Positions 52,885-61,403 of a stretch of DNA of 64,000 bases are shown here, piece after piece (position 1 is the stretch's first letter; each line of letters opens with the position of its first letter). The stretch lies in assembly GCF_003634095.1 (NCBI RefSeq), contig NZ_RBIR01000003.1, forward strand, positions 1-64,000, in the 5' to 3' direction. The DNA comes from Arthrobacter oryzae. Lineage in GTDB: Bacteria > Actinomycetota > Actinomycetes > Actinomycetales > Micrococcaceae. A program made the translations under genes and the position numbers. The notes beneath the pieces were generated by a model. It was not told the origin of the DNA. It made no database searches and worked only from the letters and a program-made list of their open reading frames with translations.

Positions 52885-52983
52885 ATGAGGGACAGGATGA
52901 TGCAGATCACTGGCGCGAAGACAGTGATCCATGACACTCTCGACCACTACGAGGATGGAAGGCTGGCGCCGTGCGGAAACTGA
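52885..52983 (+). CDS. possible short ORF upstream of the DHFR-like gene
   Basis: A 32-codon frame (MRDRMMQITGAKTVIHD...LAPCGN) starts with ATG at 52885 and ends by overlapping the start of the next gene by 13 bases. It has no recognised homologue and no strong Shine-Dalgarno. It could be a leader peptide that couples translation to the following gene, or chance. Confidence 0.25.
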   Translation: MRDRMMQITGAKTVIHDTLDHYEDGRLAPCGN

Positions 52984-53534
52984 TCTATGGCATGAATCTG
53001 ACTCTGGACGGCTACATCGCCGCGGCTGGCGATGACATCAGCTGGAGCGAGCCGAGCGAGGAACTGTTCCAGTGGTGGCTCGACCAGGAGCGGGCCAGCA
53101 GCCTGTCGCTGTACGGGCGCAAGCTGTGGGAGACCATGAGCTCCTATTGGCCGACCGGGGACCAGCAGCCCAACGCCACTCCGGCGGAGATCGAGTTCGC
53201 GCGGAACTGGCGGGACACGCCGAAGGTGGTGTTCTCCTCGACGATCGACAAGGTGGACTGGAACACCCGCCTGGTCACCGGCGACGCGGTCGCCGAGATC
53301 ACCCGGCTCAAGGCCGGGGGCGGTGGCCCGATGAGCGTCGGGGGCGCAACGCTCGCCGGGGCGGCCATGCGGGCCGGGCTGATCGACGAATACGTGCTGG
53401 CCACCCATCCGGTCCGGGTGGGCGGCGGCACGCCGTTCTTCACTGCGCTGGACAGCTGGGTGAACCTGAACCTGGTGGAGACGCGGACGTTTCCCGGCGG
53501 CGTGGTCCTGACCCGGTACGAGACGAGGCGTTGA
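52971..53534 (+). CDS. dihydrofolate reductase family protein (RibD C-terminal-like)
   Basis: 187 residues. RKLIYGMNLTLDGYIAA at the N-terminus and GGPMSVGGATLAGAAMRAGLIDEYVLATHPVRVGGGTPFF match the RibD-C/YyaP-type dihydrofolate-reductase-like family. These proteins bind NADPH; the physiological substrate is mostly unknown, and this is not the essential FolA. The GTG start at 52971 overlaps a short upstream frame. It appears to stand alone and converges on the enoyl-CoA hydratase gene. Confidence 0.87.
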   Translation: MRKLIYGMNLTLDGYIAAAGDDISWSEPSEELFQWWLDQERASSLSLYGRKLWETMSSYWPTGDQQPNATPAEIEFARNWRDTPKVVFSSTIDKVDWNTRLVTGDAVAEITRLKAGGGGPMSVGGATLAGAAMRAGLIDEYVLATHPVRVGGGTPFFTALDSWVNLNLVETRTFPGGVVLTRYETRR

Positions 53535-53585
53535 GCGCGGTTCGTCCGCAAGAGCGATCAAATCCACATGTCCCGCCGGCGCCTG

Positions 53586-54365
53586 TCAGCGGTGGGTGAA
53601 CTCCGGCTGCCGTTTCTCGGTGAAGGCGGCCATGCCTTCCTTCTGGTCCTCGGTGGCGAACAGCGAGTGGAACACGCGCCGCTCAAACAACACGCCCTGG
53701 GCAAGCCCGGTCTCGAACGCCGCGTTGACGGCTTCCTTGGCCACCATCGCCACGGGCTTGGATTTGGACGCGATCACCGCGGCAGCCTTCAGCGCCTCCT
53801 CGACGACGTCGGCGGCCGGGACCACGCGGGACACCAGGCCCGCCCGTTCGGCTTCCTCGGCGTCCATGAAGCGGCCGGTCAGGATCATGTCCATGGCCTT
53901 GGACTTGCCCACCGCACGGGTCAGGCGTTGCGAGCCGCCCATGCCCGGGAGCACGCCGAGGTTGATTTCCGGCTGGCCGAATTTTGCGTTGTCCCCCGCG
54001 ATGATGAAATCGCACATCATCGCAAGCTCGCAGCCGCCGCCCAGCGCGAACCCGGACACGGCCGCCACAACGGGGATGCGCAGCCGGGTGAAGTCTTCCC
54101 AGCCGCGGAACCAGTCCGCGGCATACATGTCCATGTAGCCCTTGGACTGCATTTCCTTGATGTCCGCGCCGGCGGCGAAGGCCTTCGCCGAACCGGTCAC
54201 CACCACGGCACCGACCTCCGGGTCCGCGTCCATTCCGGCGACGGCCTGCACGAGCTCGTCCATCGTGGCCTTGTTCAGGGCATTTAGGGCTTCCGGCCGG
54301 TTGAGCGTCACGAGGCCCACACGGCCGCGGCGCTCCACCAGGATGTTCGCGAACTGATCGGTCAT
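53586..54365 (-). CDS. enoyl-CoA hydratase
   Basis: 259 residues from the ATG at 54365 with AAGGGGAAC upstream. Crotonase-fold signatures are [16 protein letters not shown], the oxyanion-hole segment [20 protein letters not shown], and [57 protein letters not shown]. The catalytic glutamates are in the CELA and QPEI segments as in rat mitochondrial hydratase. It hydrates 2-enoyl-CoAs such as methacrylyl-CoA in valine breakdown. It is the last gene of the mmsA operon, 62 bases after mmsB. Confidence 0.92.
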   Translation of the reverse strand: MTDQFANILVERRGRVGLVTLNRPEALNALNKATMDELVQAVAGMDADPEVGAVVVTGSAKAFAAGADIKEMQSKGYMDMYAADWFRGWEDFTRLRIPVVAAVSGFALGGGCELAMMCDFIIAGDNAKFGQPEINLGVLPGMGGSQRLTRAVGKSKAMDMILTGRFMDAEEAERAGLVSRVVPAADVVEEALKAAAVIASKSKPVAMVAKEAVNAAFETGLAQGVLFERRVFHSLFATEDQKEGMAAFTEKRQPEFTHR

Positions 54366-54427
54366 GAGTGTTCCCCTTAGCTGGGTCTGTGTCTGGTTCC
54401 GGGTCTGGATTTGGCTGCGGTCCGGGC

Positions 54428-55447
54428 CTAGGGTCCGGCCGTGCCGGTTTCTGAGGTGCCCGTCTCCGACTTTTCCCGGATGTCGGTGATGATGCCGGAG
54501 AAGTCCCGGCCGGCGCCGCCTTCCGCGGCAAAGGTATCGTAAATTTCGGACGCGAGCGGGCCGAGCCGGGCCGCGACGCCGGTGCTCTGCAGGGCGTTGA
54601 GCGCCAGCTTGAGGTCTTTGGCCATGAGAGCCCCGGCGAAGCCTGGCTGGTAGTCCCGATTGGCGGGACTCGTCGGGACCGGCCCCGGCACGGGGCAGTT
54701 CGTGGTCAGCGCCCAGCACTGCCCCGAAGCGGCGGAAGCGACGTCGAACAGCGCCTGGTGGGTCAGCCCGAGCTTCTCGCCCAGCACAAAGGCCTCGCTG
54801 ACGGCGATCATTGAGACGCCCAGGATCATGTTGTTGCAGATCTTGGCCGCCTGGCCCGCGCCATGGCCGCCGCAGTGGACCACCCGCTTGCCCATGACTT
54901 CCAGCAGCGGCTTGACCGCCTCAAAGTCTTCCGGGAGGGCACCAACCATGAACGTCAGCGTGCCGGCCTCGGCCCCCACGACGCCTCCGGACACGGGGGC
55001 GTCGACGGCGCGGTGGCCTGCGGCGACCGCGAGTTCCGCGGCCTCGCGGGCCTCGTCCACGTTGATCGTGGAACAGTCCAGGAACATGGTGCCCGGCGCG
55101 GCCGTCTCGAGCAGTCCGGGCGCACCTCCTGTGCCGCGGTAGGCGTCGAGGAGGTGCCGGCCGCTGGGCAGCATGGTCAGCACGACGCCGGCCCCGGCCG
55201 CGGCCTCGGCGGCCGTCCCGGCGGTCGGGATTCCATGCTCCCGGGCGGCGTCCAGCGCGGCCGGCACAACGTCGAAGCCGGTCACGGCGTAGCCGGCCTT
55301 GACCAGGTTGACGGCCATCGGCCCGCCCATGTGCCCGAGGCCCAGGAAGGCGATCATGCCCGTTGCGGACAGCTCGGTGCCAACCGGGGCTGTTTCCGAC
55401 TGGGCTGCCTCGGTTGGTGCGGTTTCAGACCCTGCGGTGTCAGACAT
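54428..55447 (-). CDS. mmsB: 3-hydroxyisobutyrate dehydrogenase
   Basis: 339 residues. After a polar N-terminal tail of about 30 residues the NAD fold starts [31 protein letters not shown]. Further family motifs are [41 protein letters not shown] and [17 protein letters not shown] with the catalytic Lys. It oxidises 3-hydroxyisobutyrate to methylmalonate semialdehyde with NAD. The ATG at 55447 follows AAGGAG and overlaps the end of the upstream gene by 8 bases. The N-terminal tail is unusual for the family, but its start is well supported. Confidence 0.93.
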   Translation of the reverse strand: MSDTAGSETAPTEAAQSETAPVGTELSATGMIAFLGLGHMGGPMAVNLVKAGYAVTGFDVVPAALDAAREHGIPTAGTAAEAAAGAGVVLTMLPSGRHLLDAYRGTGGAPGLLETAAPGTMFLDCSTINVDEAREAAELAVAAGHRAVDAPVSGGVVGAEAGTLTFMVGALPEDFEAVKPLLEVMGKRVVHCGGHGAGQAAKICNNMILGVSMIAVSEAFVLGEKLGLTHQALFDVASAASGQCWALTTNCPVPGPVPTSPANRDYQPGFAGALMAKDLKLALNALQSTGVAARLGPLASEIYDTFAAEGGAGRDFSGIITDIREKSETGTSETGTAGP

Positions 55448-56561
55448 TGTTCTTCTCCTTGTTCTTCTCCCTCGGAGAGAGCTCCAGTTCGCGCGCGCCC
55501 AGCGGCGCGAAGTAGGCCGCGACGTCGGCGGCGGTGACCTCGGCGAGGGTGGCGGGCTTCCACCGGGGGTTGCGGTCCTTGTCCACCACCTGGGCGCGGA
55601 TGCCTTCCCGGAAGTCCGGCCCCTCGAGGAAGCGCAGGCCCACGCGGTATTCCTGCTCGAGGGCCTGTTCCAGGCTCAGCCCGCGGGCCCGGCGCAGGGA
55701 CTCCAGCGCCACCTTGACCGCCGTTGGCGACTTGGCCTCAATGGTGTCCGCGGCGTCGGCGGCCTCGCCGCCGGTCTCTCTGCCACGGGCCCGGAGCCTG
55801 CGCAGAATTTCCTCGGCGTCGTCGGTGGAGTAGCAGGCGTCAATCCACTCCTGCCGCGCGGCGAGACCCGACGACGGGGCCGGCTGGGCGAAACGGGCGA
55901 CGACGGTTTCCACCGTTTCGGACTCCAGCGCCGCCGCCAGCTCAGGCAAGCGGTCGGAGGGCACGAAGTGATCGGCGAGGCCAAGGAACAGCGCGTCCGC
56001 GCCGCTCAGGTGCGCGCCGGTCAGGGCCGCATGGGTACCGGTCTCCCCCGGCGAGCCGGAGAGCAGCAGGGTGCCGCCGACGTCGGGCACGAACCCGATG
56101 GTGGTTTCGGGCATCCCGGTGCGGGTGCGTTCGGTGACGACCCGCACTGAGCCGTGCGCTGAGATCCCCACCCCGCCGCCCAGGACCAGCCCGTCCATGA
56201 ACGCCACGTAGGGCTTCGGGTATTCGGAAATGAGCAGGTTCAACCGGTATTCCACGGCCCAGAAGTCCGCCGTGGCGTCCCCGCCGTCGAGCATGTCCCG
56301 GTAGATGGCGACGATGTCGCCGCCGGCGCAGAGGCCCCGGTCCCCGGCGCCGCGCACCAGCACTGCCGCGACGGCGTCGTCGTCTGCCCAGAGCGCAAGC
56401 TGCTCCAGCATGGCGTCGGCCATCCCCGCGGTGAGGGCGTTGACGGCCTTGGGCCGGTTCAGGGTCACGACGCCAAGGCGCCCGCGCCGCTCGAAGAGCA
56501 CATCGGCTGTTTCCCCGGTTGCGGTTCCGCCGCCGGTTTCCCGCGCAGCCTCTGCCCCCAT
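55440..56561 (-). CDS. 3-hydroxyisobutyryl-CoA hydrolase
   Basis: 373 residues, the size of HIBCH-type crotonase proteins (longer than hydratases). Motifs include GVVTLNRPKAVNALTAGM, GLCAGGDIVAIYRDMLDGGDATADFWAVEYRLNLLISEYPKPYVAFMDGLVLGGGVGISAHGSVRVVTERTRTGMPETTIGFVPDVGGTLLLS, and the C-terminal extension SLEQALEQEYRVGLRFLEGPDFREGIRAQVVDKDRNPRWKPA. These separate HIBCH from ordinary hydratases. It releases 3-hydroxyisobutyrate from its CoA ester. Its ATG overlaps the mmsA stop by one base (TGATG), so translation is coupled. Confidence 0.93.
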   Translation of the reverse strand: MGAEAARETGGGTATGETADVLFERRGRLGVVTLNRPKAVNALTAGMADAMLEQLALWADDDAVAAVLVRGAGDRGLCAGGDIVAIYRDMLDGGDATADFWAVEYRLNLLISEYPKPYVAFMDGLVLGGGVGISAHGSVRVVTERTRTGMPETTIGFVPDVGGTLLLSGSPGETGTHAALTGAHLSGADALFLGLADHFVPSDRLPELAAALESETVETVVARFAQPAPSSGLAARQEWIDACYSTDDAEEILRRLRARGRETGGEAADAADTIEAKSPTAVKVALESLRRARGLSLEQALEQEYRVGLRFLEGPDFREGIRAQVVDKDRNPRWKPATLAEVTAADVAAYFAPLGARELELSPREKNKEKNNV

Positions 56562-58060
56562 CAGCTGCCTTCCGGCATCACGAAGCTGGCGCCCTGGCGG
56601 ATGCCGGAGGGCCAGCGCGAGGTGACGGTCTTGGTCTTCGTGTAGAAGCGGAAGGCGTCGGCGCCGTGCTGGTTCAGGTCGCCGAAGCCGGAGGCCTTCC
56701 AGCCGCCGAAGGTGTAGTAGGCGATCGGCACGGGGATGGGGACGTTGATGCCCACCATGCCCACCTGGACCCTGCTGGCGAAGTCGCGCGCGGCGTCGCC
56801 GTCGCGGGTGAAGATGGCCACGCCGTTGCCGAACTCGTGCTCGCTGCAGAGCCGGAGTGCCTCGTCGTAGTCCTCGGCGCGGAGCACGCTGAGCACCGGG
56901 CCGAAGATCTCCTCCTTGTAGATCTTCATTTCCTTCGTGACGTTGTCGAACAGCGTGGGCCCCACCCAGAACCCGCCGTCGTAGCCCTCCACCTTCAGGC
57001 CCCGGCCGTCGGTGAGGAGGCTGGCGCCTTCCTCGACGCCGGAGGCGATGTAGCCTTCGATCCGTTCCTTCGCGGAGGCCGCCACCACCGGGCCGAAGTC
57101 GGAGTCCTCGGCGAGGCTGTGGCCGACCTTGAGGCCGGCGATCCGCTCCTGCAGTTTTGCCACCAGGTCATCGGCGGTCTTGCGGCCGACGGGGACGGCG
57201 ACCGAGATTGCCATGCACCGCTCGCCCGCGGAGCCGAAGCCGGCCCCGATGAGGGCATCCGCGGCCATGTCGAGGTCCGCGTCCGGCATGATCACCATGT
57301 GGTTCTTGGCACCGCCGAAGCACTGGGCGCGCTTGCCGTTCGCCGCGGCGGTGGCGTAGATGTACTGGGCGATGGGGGTGGAGCCGACGAAGCCGATCGC
57401 CTGGACCCGGGGATCCTCCAGAAGCGCGTCCACGGCCTCCTTGTCCCCGTTGACCACGTTGAACACGCCGTCGGGCAGACCCGCCTCGGTGAAGAGCTCG
57501 GCCAGGCGGAGCGGCACGGAGGGGTCCCGTTCGGAGGGCTTGAGGATGAAGGCGTTGCCGGCCGCCAGTGCCGGCCCGGACTTCCACAGCGGAATCATGG
57601 CCGGGAAATTGAACGGCGTGATCCCGGCGACGACGCCGAGCGGCTGGCGCATCGAGTGCACGTCCACGCCGGTCCCGGCGCTGTCCGAAAACTCGCCTTT
57701 GAGCAGGTGCGGGGCGCCGGCGGAGAATTCGACGACTTCGATGCCGCGCTGGATGTCGCCCTTGGCATCGAGGAAGGTCTTGCCGTGCTCGGAGGACAGC
57801 AGCCTCGCGAGTTCGTCCATGTTCTGGTTGACCAGGTCCACGAACTTGAGCAGGATCCGGCCGCGGCGCTGCGGGTTCATGGCAGCCCATTCCAGCTGGC
57901 CCTTTTCCGCGCTGGCAATGACGTTGCGCACTTCCTCGGCGCTGGCCAGCGGCAGCCGGGACTGGACCTCCCCCGTGCAGGGGTCGTACACGTCGCTGAA
58001 CCGGCCGGAGGTGCCGTCCACCCGCTGCCCGTCGATGTAATGGGATAGCTCTCGAACCAT
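56561..58060 (-). CDS. mmsA: methylmalonate-semialdehyde dehydrogenase (CoA-acylating)
   Basis: 499 residues of the aldehyde dehydrogenase superfamily. MmsA-type features are ITPFNFPAMIPLWKSGPALAAGNAFILKPSE, GSTPIAQYIYATAAANGKRAQCFGGAKNH and nucleophilic Cys282 in GSAGERCMAISVAV. The C-terminal FGGWKASGFGDLNQHGADAFRFYTKTKTVTSRW is MmsA/IolA-typical. It converts methylmalonate semialdehyde to propionyl-CoA. The ATG at 58060 follows AAAGGAG. It heads the operon mmsA, hydroxyisobutyryl-CoA hydrolase, mmsB, enoyl-CoA hydratase, a nearly complete distal valine pathway. A partial CRP-type site lies about 20 bases upstream. Confidence 0.95.
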   Translation of the reverse strand: MVRELSHYIDGQRVDGTSGRFSDVYDPCTGEVQSRLPLASAEEVRNVIASAEKGQLEWAAMNPQRRGRILLKFVDLVNQNMDELARLLSSEHGKTFLDAKGDIQRGIEVVEFSAGAPHLLKGEFSDSAGTGVDVHSMRQPLGVVAGITPFNFPAMIPLWKSGPALAAGNAFILKPSERDPSVPLRLAELFTEAGLPDGVFNVVNGDKEAVDALLEDPRVQAIGFVGSTPIAQYIYATAAANGKRAQCFGGAKNHMVIMPDADLDMAADALIGAGFGSAGERCMAISVAVPVGRKTADDLVAKLQERIAGLKVGHSLAEDSDFGPVVAASAKERIEGYIASGVEEGASLLTDGRGLKVEGYDGGFWVGPTLFDNVTKEMKIYKEEIFGPVLSVLRAEDYDEALRLCSEHEFGNGVAIFTRDGDAARDFASRVQVGMVGINVPIPVPIAYYTFGGWKASGFGDLNQHGADAFRFYTKTKTVTSRWPSGIRQGASFVMPEGS

Positions 58061-58079
58061 GACCGAATGCTCCTTTGCA

Positions 58080-58095
58080 TGTGACCTAGATCATC
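58080..58095. promoter_or_regulatory. partial CRP/GlxR-type site upstream of mmsA
   Basis: TGTGA-N6-TCATC matches the TGTGA-N6-TCACA consensus in 8 of 10 fixed positions. It lies 20 bases upstream of the mmsA start in the region shared with divergent xthA. The second half-site is weak, so this is tentative. Confidence 0.35.
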
Positions 58096-58179
58096 TCTGC
58101 AGCCGAATATACTCGGACTTCCTACTAATTTCCAGAGGACCGGCAAGGACCGGCCGCTTCGCCCGGGGGCCAAGTTCGG

Positions 58180-58192
58180 TAAGTTAGGGACT
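58180..58192 (+). promoter_or_regulatory. xthA -10 element, leaderless type
   Basis: TAAGTT (58180-58185) fits TANNNT and is followed by 7 bases and the GTG start at 58193. Confidence 0.5.
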
Positions 58193-58999
58193 GTGAAGAT
58201 TGCTACCTGGAATGTGAATTCGCTCCGTGCCCGCGCCGACCGTGTTGAGGCGTGGCTCCAACGCACCGACTGTGACGTCCTCGCCATCCAGGAAACGAAG
58301 TGCAAGGACGAGAACTTCCCGTGGGAGCTGTTCGAGAACCTGGGCTACGAGGTGGCCCATTTCGGTCTGAGCCAGTGGAACGGCGTCGCGATCGCCTCCC
58401 GGGTGGGGCTCGACGACGTCGAACGCACCTTCCTTGACCAGCCGGTGTTCGGAAAGAACGGCAAGGATGCCGTGCAGGAGGCCCGGGCCATCGGCGCCAC
58501 CTGCGGCGGAGTCCGGGTTTGGAGCCTGTACGTCCCCAACGGCCGCGCCCTGGACGACGAGCACATGCCGTACAAGCTCACCTGGCTGGACACCCTGAAG
58601 AACCACGCCGGCACCTGGGTCACGGAGAATCCCCAGGCGCAGATTGCGCTGATGGGCGATTTCAACATCGCACCCCTGGACGAGGACGTGTGGGACATCG
58701 ACTACTTCCGCGCCGAGGGCCTCACCCACGTCAGTGAGCCCGAACGCGCCGCGTTCCACGCCTTTGAGGAGGCCGGCTTCCAGGATGTGGTCCGGCCGCA
58801 CACCCCCGGGCCCGGCGTCTACACGTACTGGGATTACACGCAGCTCCGCTTTCCGAAGAAGGAAGGCATGCGGATCGACTTCATCCTGGCCTCCCCGGCG
58901 CTGGCGGCGCGGGTGACCGGCGCCGCGATCGACCGCGAGGAACGCAAGGGCAAGGGCGCCTCGGACCATGCCCCGGTGATCGTGGAACTGGCGGACTGA
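58193..58999 (+). CDS. xthA: exodeoxyribonuclease III
   Basis: 268 residues, full length for the family. The metal-binding Glu34 is in LAIQETKCKDENFPW, with the WNVNSLRARADRVEAWL start, LMGDFNIAPLDEDVWD (Asp and Asn), and the C-terminal SDHAPVIVEL with the catalytic His. It cleaves at abasic sites and removes 3' nucleotides in base-excision repair. It starts with GTG from a probable leaderless promoter and is divergent from mmsA. The next gene starts 31 bases downstream on the same strand. Confidence 0.95.
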   Translation: MKIATWNVNSLRARADRVEAWLQRTDCDVLAIQETKCKDENFPWELFENLGYEVAHFGLSQWNGVAIASRVGLDDVERTFLDQPVFGKNGKDAVQEARAIGATCGGVRVWSLYVPNGRALDDEHMPYKLTWLDTLKNHAGTWVTENPQAQIALMGDFNIAPLDEDVWDIDYFRAEGLTHVSEPERAAFHAFEEAGFQDVVRPHTPGPGVYTYWDYTQLRFPKKEGMRIDFILASPALAARVTGAAIDREERKGKGASDHAPVIVELAD

Positions 59000-59030
59000 T
59001 GGCTGCCGCCCAGGGAAGCGTCGTGATCCG

Positions 59031-59942
59031 ATGACGGGGAACATCTACCGCGGACAGGCCGGGCTGCCGTTCTCCTCCTCGCTCCGGATCTATGAGCCCC
59101 TGGAGGCCTTTCCCGAGCAGCAGCAGGAATCCCTGCGGGCCGCGGCCGCCGGGCAGAAGTCCCGCGCCGCCGTCGAAAACGCCGAACTCCTGGCCTCCCT
59201 GGGCCGCATCACGCGCCACGACGGGGACCCGTTTCCCACCGGCCGGACGGACCTGGTGCGCGTTATCCCCGCCCCGGCAAAGCAAGCGTCGGCCGGGGCG
59301 GCGAATGGGCCGGCCGAGTCCGCCCCCGGGGCTGCGGCCGCGCCGGACCGGCTGCTGTACTGCCCCAGCCAGCTGGTCCTCCGCGCGGGGCTGGCCGCCA
59401 ATGCCCTGATGGAAGGCATCCACGGGCCCCTGGCCCAGCTCCTGATCCCCGAGGAACAGCGGGACAAGCACCAAGACCGCATCGATGAGGTGCGCGCCCA
59501 TGAGGGCGTGAGCCGGGTCCACACCCGGGCGTCCACCTGGGGCATCCCGTTCAGCTGGTTCTGTCTCTTCAAGGAATCCGATCCCACCGACGTCGTGGAA
59601 TCCGAGGGCCGCATCGTCACGGTCCGCATCCGCGCGAGCATTGCCCAGGCACTGGAGCGCGTGAGCTATGCGGTTGCGCACCTGGCCATGGCCGCACCCG
59701 ATCTGGACATGCTCGAGGACCTGACCCAACTCACGGAATGGCTTGAGCTCTTCCACCCGGATTCGGCAGTGGAGCTCGATTACGGCGCGGTGGCGGACAA
59801 GGTCTATCCGGACGATTCACCGCTGGATGTGCGCCTCGGCATTGAGTGCCTGGCGGAGGGCGACATGACCGGGGCCGCCGCGGCCTACCGGCGGCTGGCC
59901 TCGCGCTGGGTGCCGATCCGGCAGATGGCCCGGGCTTCCTGA
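59031..59942 (+). CDS. conserved actinobacterial protein of unknown function
   Basis: 303 residues, soluble. I do not recognise the family. It begins MTGNIYRGQAGLPFSSSLRIYEPLEAFPEQQQESLRAAAA and has an Ala/Pro-rich break near residues 80-105. The C-terminal part has YGAVADKVYPDDSPLDVRLGIECLAEGDMTGAAAAYRRLASRWVPIRQMARAS. It follows xthA by 31 bases and may be cotranscribed with it. It ends 11 bases before the converging LacI gene. Confidence 0.75.
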   Translation: MTGNIYRGQAGLPFSSSLRIYEPLEAFPEQQQESLRAAAAGQKSRAAVENAELLASLGRITRHDGDPFPTGRTDLVRVIPAPAKQASAGAANGPAESAPGAAAAPDRLLYCPSQLVLRAGLAANALMEGIHGPLAQLLIPEEQRDKHQDRIDEVRAHEGVSRVHTRASTWGIPFSWFCLFKESDPTDVVESEGRIVTVRIRASIAQALERVSYAVAHLAMAAPDLDMLEDLTQLTEWLELFHPDSAVELDYGAVADKVYPDDSPLDVRLGIECLAEGDMTGAAAAYRRLASRWVPIRQMARAS

Positions 59943-59953
59943 ACCTCCCGGGC

Positions 59954-61021
59954 CTAGGCGGAAAGCTCGGACCGGCGCCGCGGTGGCGCCGTCGTCCTGC
60001 GCACGATCAATTGGTGTGGTGCCACCGTGGACTGCACGGATCCGGCGATTCCGTCCAGCTCGTCCAGCAGCATCTTGGTGCCAAGTTCGGCCTGTTGGTC
60101 GGGGCGCTGCCCGACCGTGGTCAGCCCCATGGCGTCGGCGAAATCGTGATCGTCGATGCCGATGACCGACAAGTCCTCCGGTACCCGCACACCGGCCTTG
60201 TTGGCCTCGAAGATGACGCCCATGGCCATCTCGTCGGAGGCGCAGAAGATGGCTGTGGGCTTAGGGCCGCCGGAGGCCCAGAGGCGCCGGAACGCCTCCT
60301 GGCCGCTAAGGACGGTAAAGTCACCCCACTCGTCCCACTCGGGCCGGACCGGCAGCCGCGCTTCGCGCATGATGTCGTAGAAGGCCTGGATCCGGACCCG
60401 GGGGACGTCGAAGTTGAGGTCGGTTTCGTCGTCGCCGTGCAGCAGCGCGATGTCGGTGTGCCCCAGCCCGATCAGGTGGCGGACCGCGGTGGCGGCCGCC
60501 GCGTAGTCGTCGATCCCGATGTAGGGGCACTCTTCGACGTGGCCTCCTACGACCACCAGCGGGATATCGATCTTCTGGAGGTGTTCGATTTCCTCGTGGC
60601 TGAGGGCCATACAGAGAACCAGGAGGGCATCGATCTGTTTGTAGACCATGGTTTTGCTGAACAGCCGCTCGCGGTTGCTGCCGTGGCCGCCGAGGTTGAA
60701 GAGGGAGAGGTTGTACTGGCGGGCGTGCAGTTCCCGGTCGGCGCCCTCGATTGCCTTGGAGAAGAACCACCGGCTAACGAACGGGGCCAGCACCCCGATG
60801 GTTTTGGTCCGGCCTGTTGCCAGGCCGGACGCGGAGGACGACGCGACGTAGCCTAGGGATTCGGCTATGCCCAGGATCTTCTCCCGCGTGGCCGGGGAGA
60901 CGCGGGGCAGGCCGCGGACGGCACGGGACACGGTGGCGGTGGATACGCCGGCAGCGGCGGCGACGTCCTCGATGCTGACGCCGGAGTGGCCGCCGCGCTG
61001 CGCCCTTTCTGTCCGTGCCAC
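59954..61021 (-). CDS. LacI-family transcriptional regulator 3 (sugar ABC importer)
   Basis: 355 residues. The helix-turn-helix is VSIEDVAAAAGVSTATVSRAVRGLPRVSPATREKIL, followed by the effector domain with IGVLAPFVSRWFFSKAIEGADRELHARQYNLSLFNLGG and LSVIGIDDHDFADAMGLTTVGQRPD. The GTG start at 61021 follows AAGGGGG. It differs clearly from the two LacI proteins at the left end and is not related to the palindrome regulon. It is downstream of the MalG gene on the same strand and probably regulates the binding-protein/MalFG importer; such regulators commonly respond to trehalose or maltose-type glucosides. Confidence 0.9.
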   Translation of the reverse strand: MARTERAQRGGHSGVSIEDVAAAAGVSTATVSRAVRGLPRVSPATREKILGIAESLGYVASSSASGLATGRTKTIGVLAPFVSRWFFSKAIEGADRELHARQYNLSLFNLGGHGSNRERLFSKTMVYKQIDALLVLCMALSHEEIEHLQKIDIPLVVVGGHVEECPYIGIDDYAAAATAVRHLIGLGHTDIALLHGDDETDLNFDVPRVRIQAFYDIMREARLPVRPEWDEWGDFTVLSGQEAFRRLWASGGPKPTAIFCASDEMAMGVIFEANKAGVRVPEDLSVIGIDDHDFADAMGLTTVGQRPDQQAELGTKMLLDELDGIAGSVQSTVAPHQLIVRRTTAPPRRRSELSA

Positions 61022-61122
61022 TTTGCCCCCTTGTTCACGATCCGTGGATGCCTGCCGGCTGTCCGCAGACGTTCCGTCCCTGCCTCCCCCGCGGCACTTG
61101 AATAGTCTTGACCCCTGGCTGC

Positions 61123-61377
61123 CTAGGGGCGCCCGCTGGCCGTCCGGCGCGGCAAGCGCCGGCGCAGCCGGACCATCCCGTAAATGGCGAGCAGCATCGC
61201 CAGCAGGCCCAGGGCCCAGCCGAGGGCCGGCTGGGCCGTCACCTCCATCCAGACAGTGACCACCAGCAGCACGAAGGCCCAGAAGGCGAGGAACCCGATG
61301 ATGATGTCGAAGTCCTCGCCGGAGCGCACCTTTCGGCGCGTTGCCGGCACGTGGCCCTGGTTTTGCGCGTCGGTCAT
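61123..61377 (-). CDS. small membrane protein
   Basis: 84 residues from the ATG at 61377, with GGAGGGCGGC upstream. Two hydrophobic segments, IIIGFLAFWAFVLLVVTVWM and GWALGLLAMLLAIYGMVRLRR, with a basic C-terminus, suggest a two-helix inner-membrane protein. A GTG at 61407 overlapping the malG-like stop is a possible longer start. It follows the permease genes and may be cotranscribed; its function is unknown. Confidence 0.65.
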   Translation of the reverse strand: MTDAQNQGHVPATRRKVRSGEDFDIIIGFLAFWAFVLLVVTVWMEVTAQPALGWALGLLAMLLAIYGMVRLRRRLPRRTASGRP

Positions 61378-61403
61378 GTCGCCGCCCTCCCTTGTCGCAG
61401 CAG

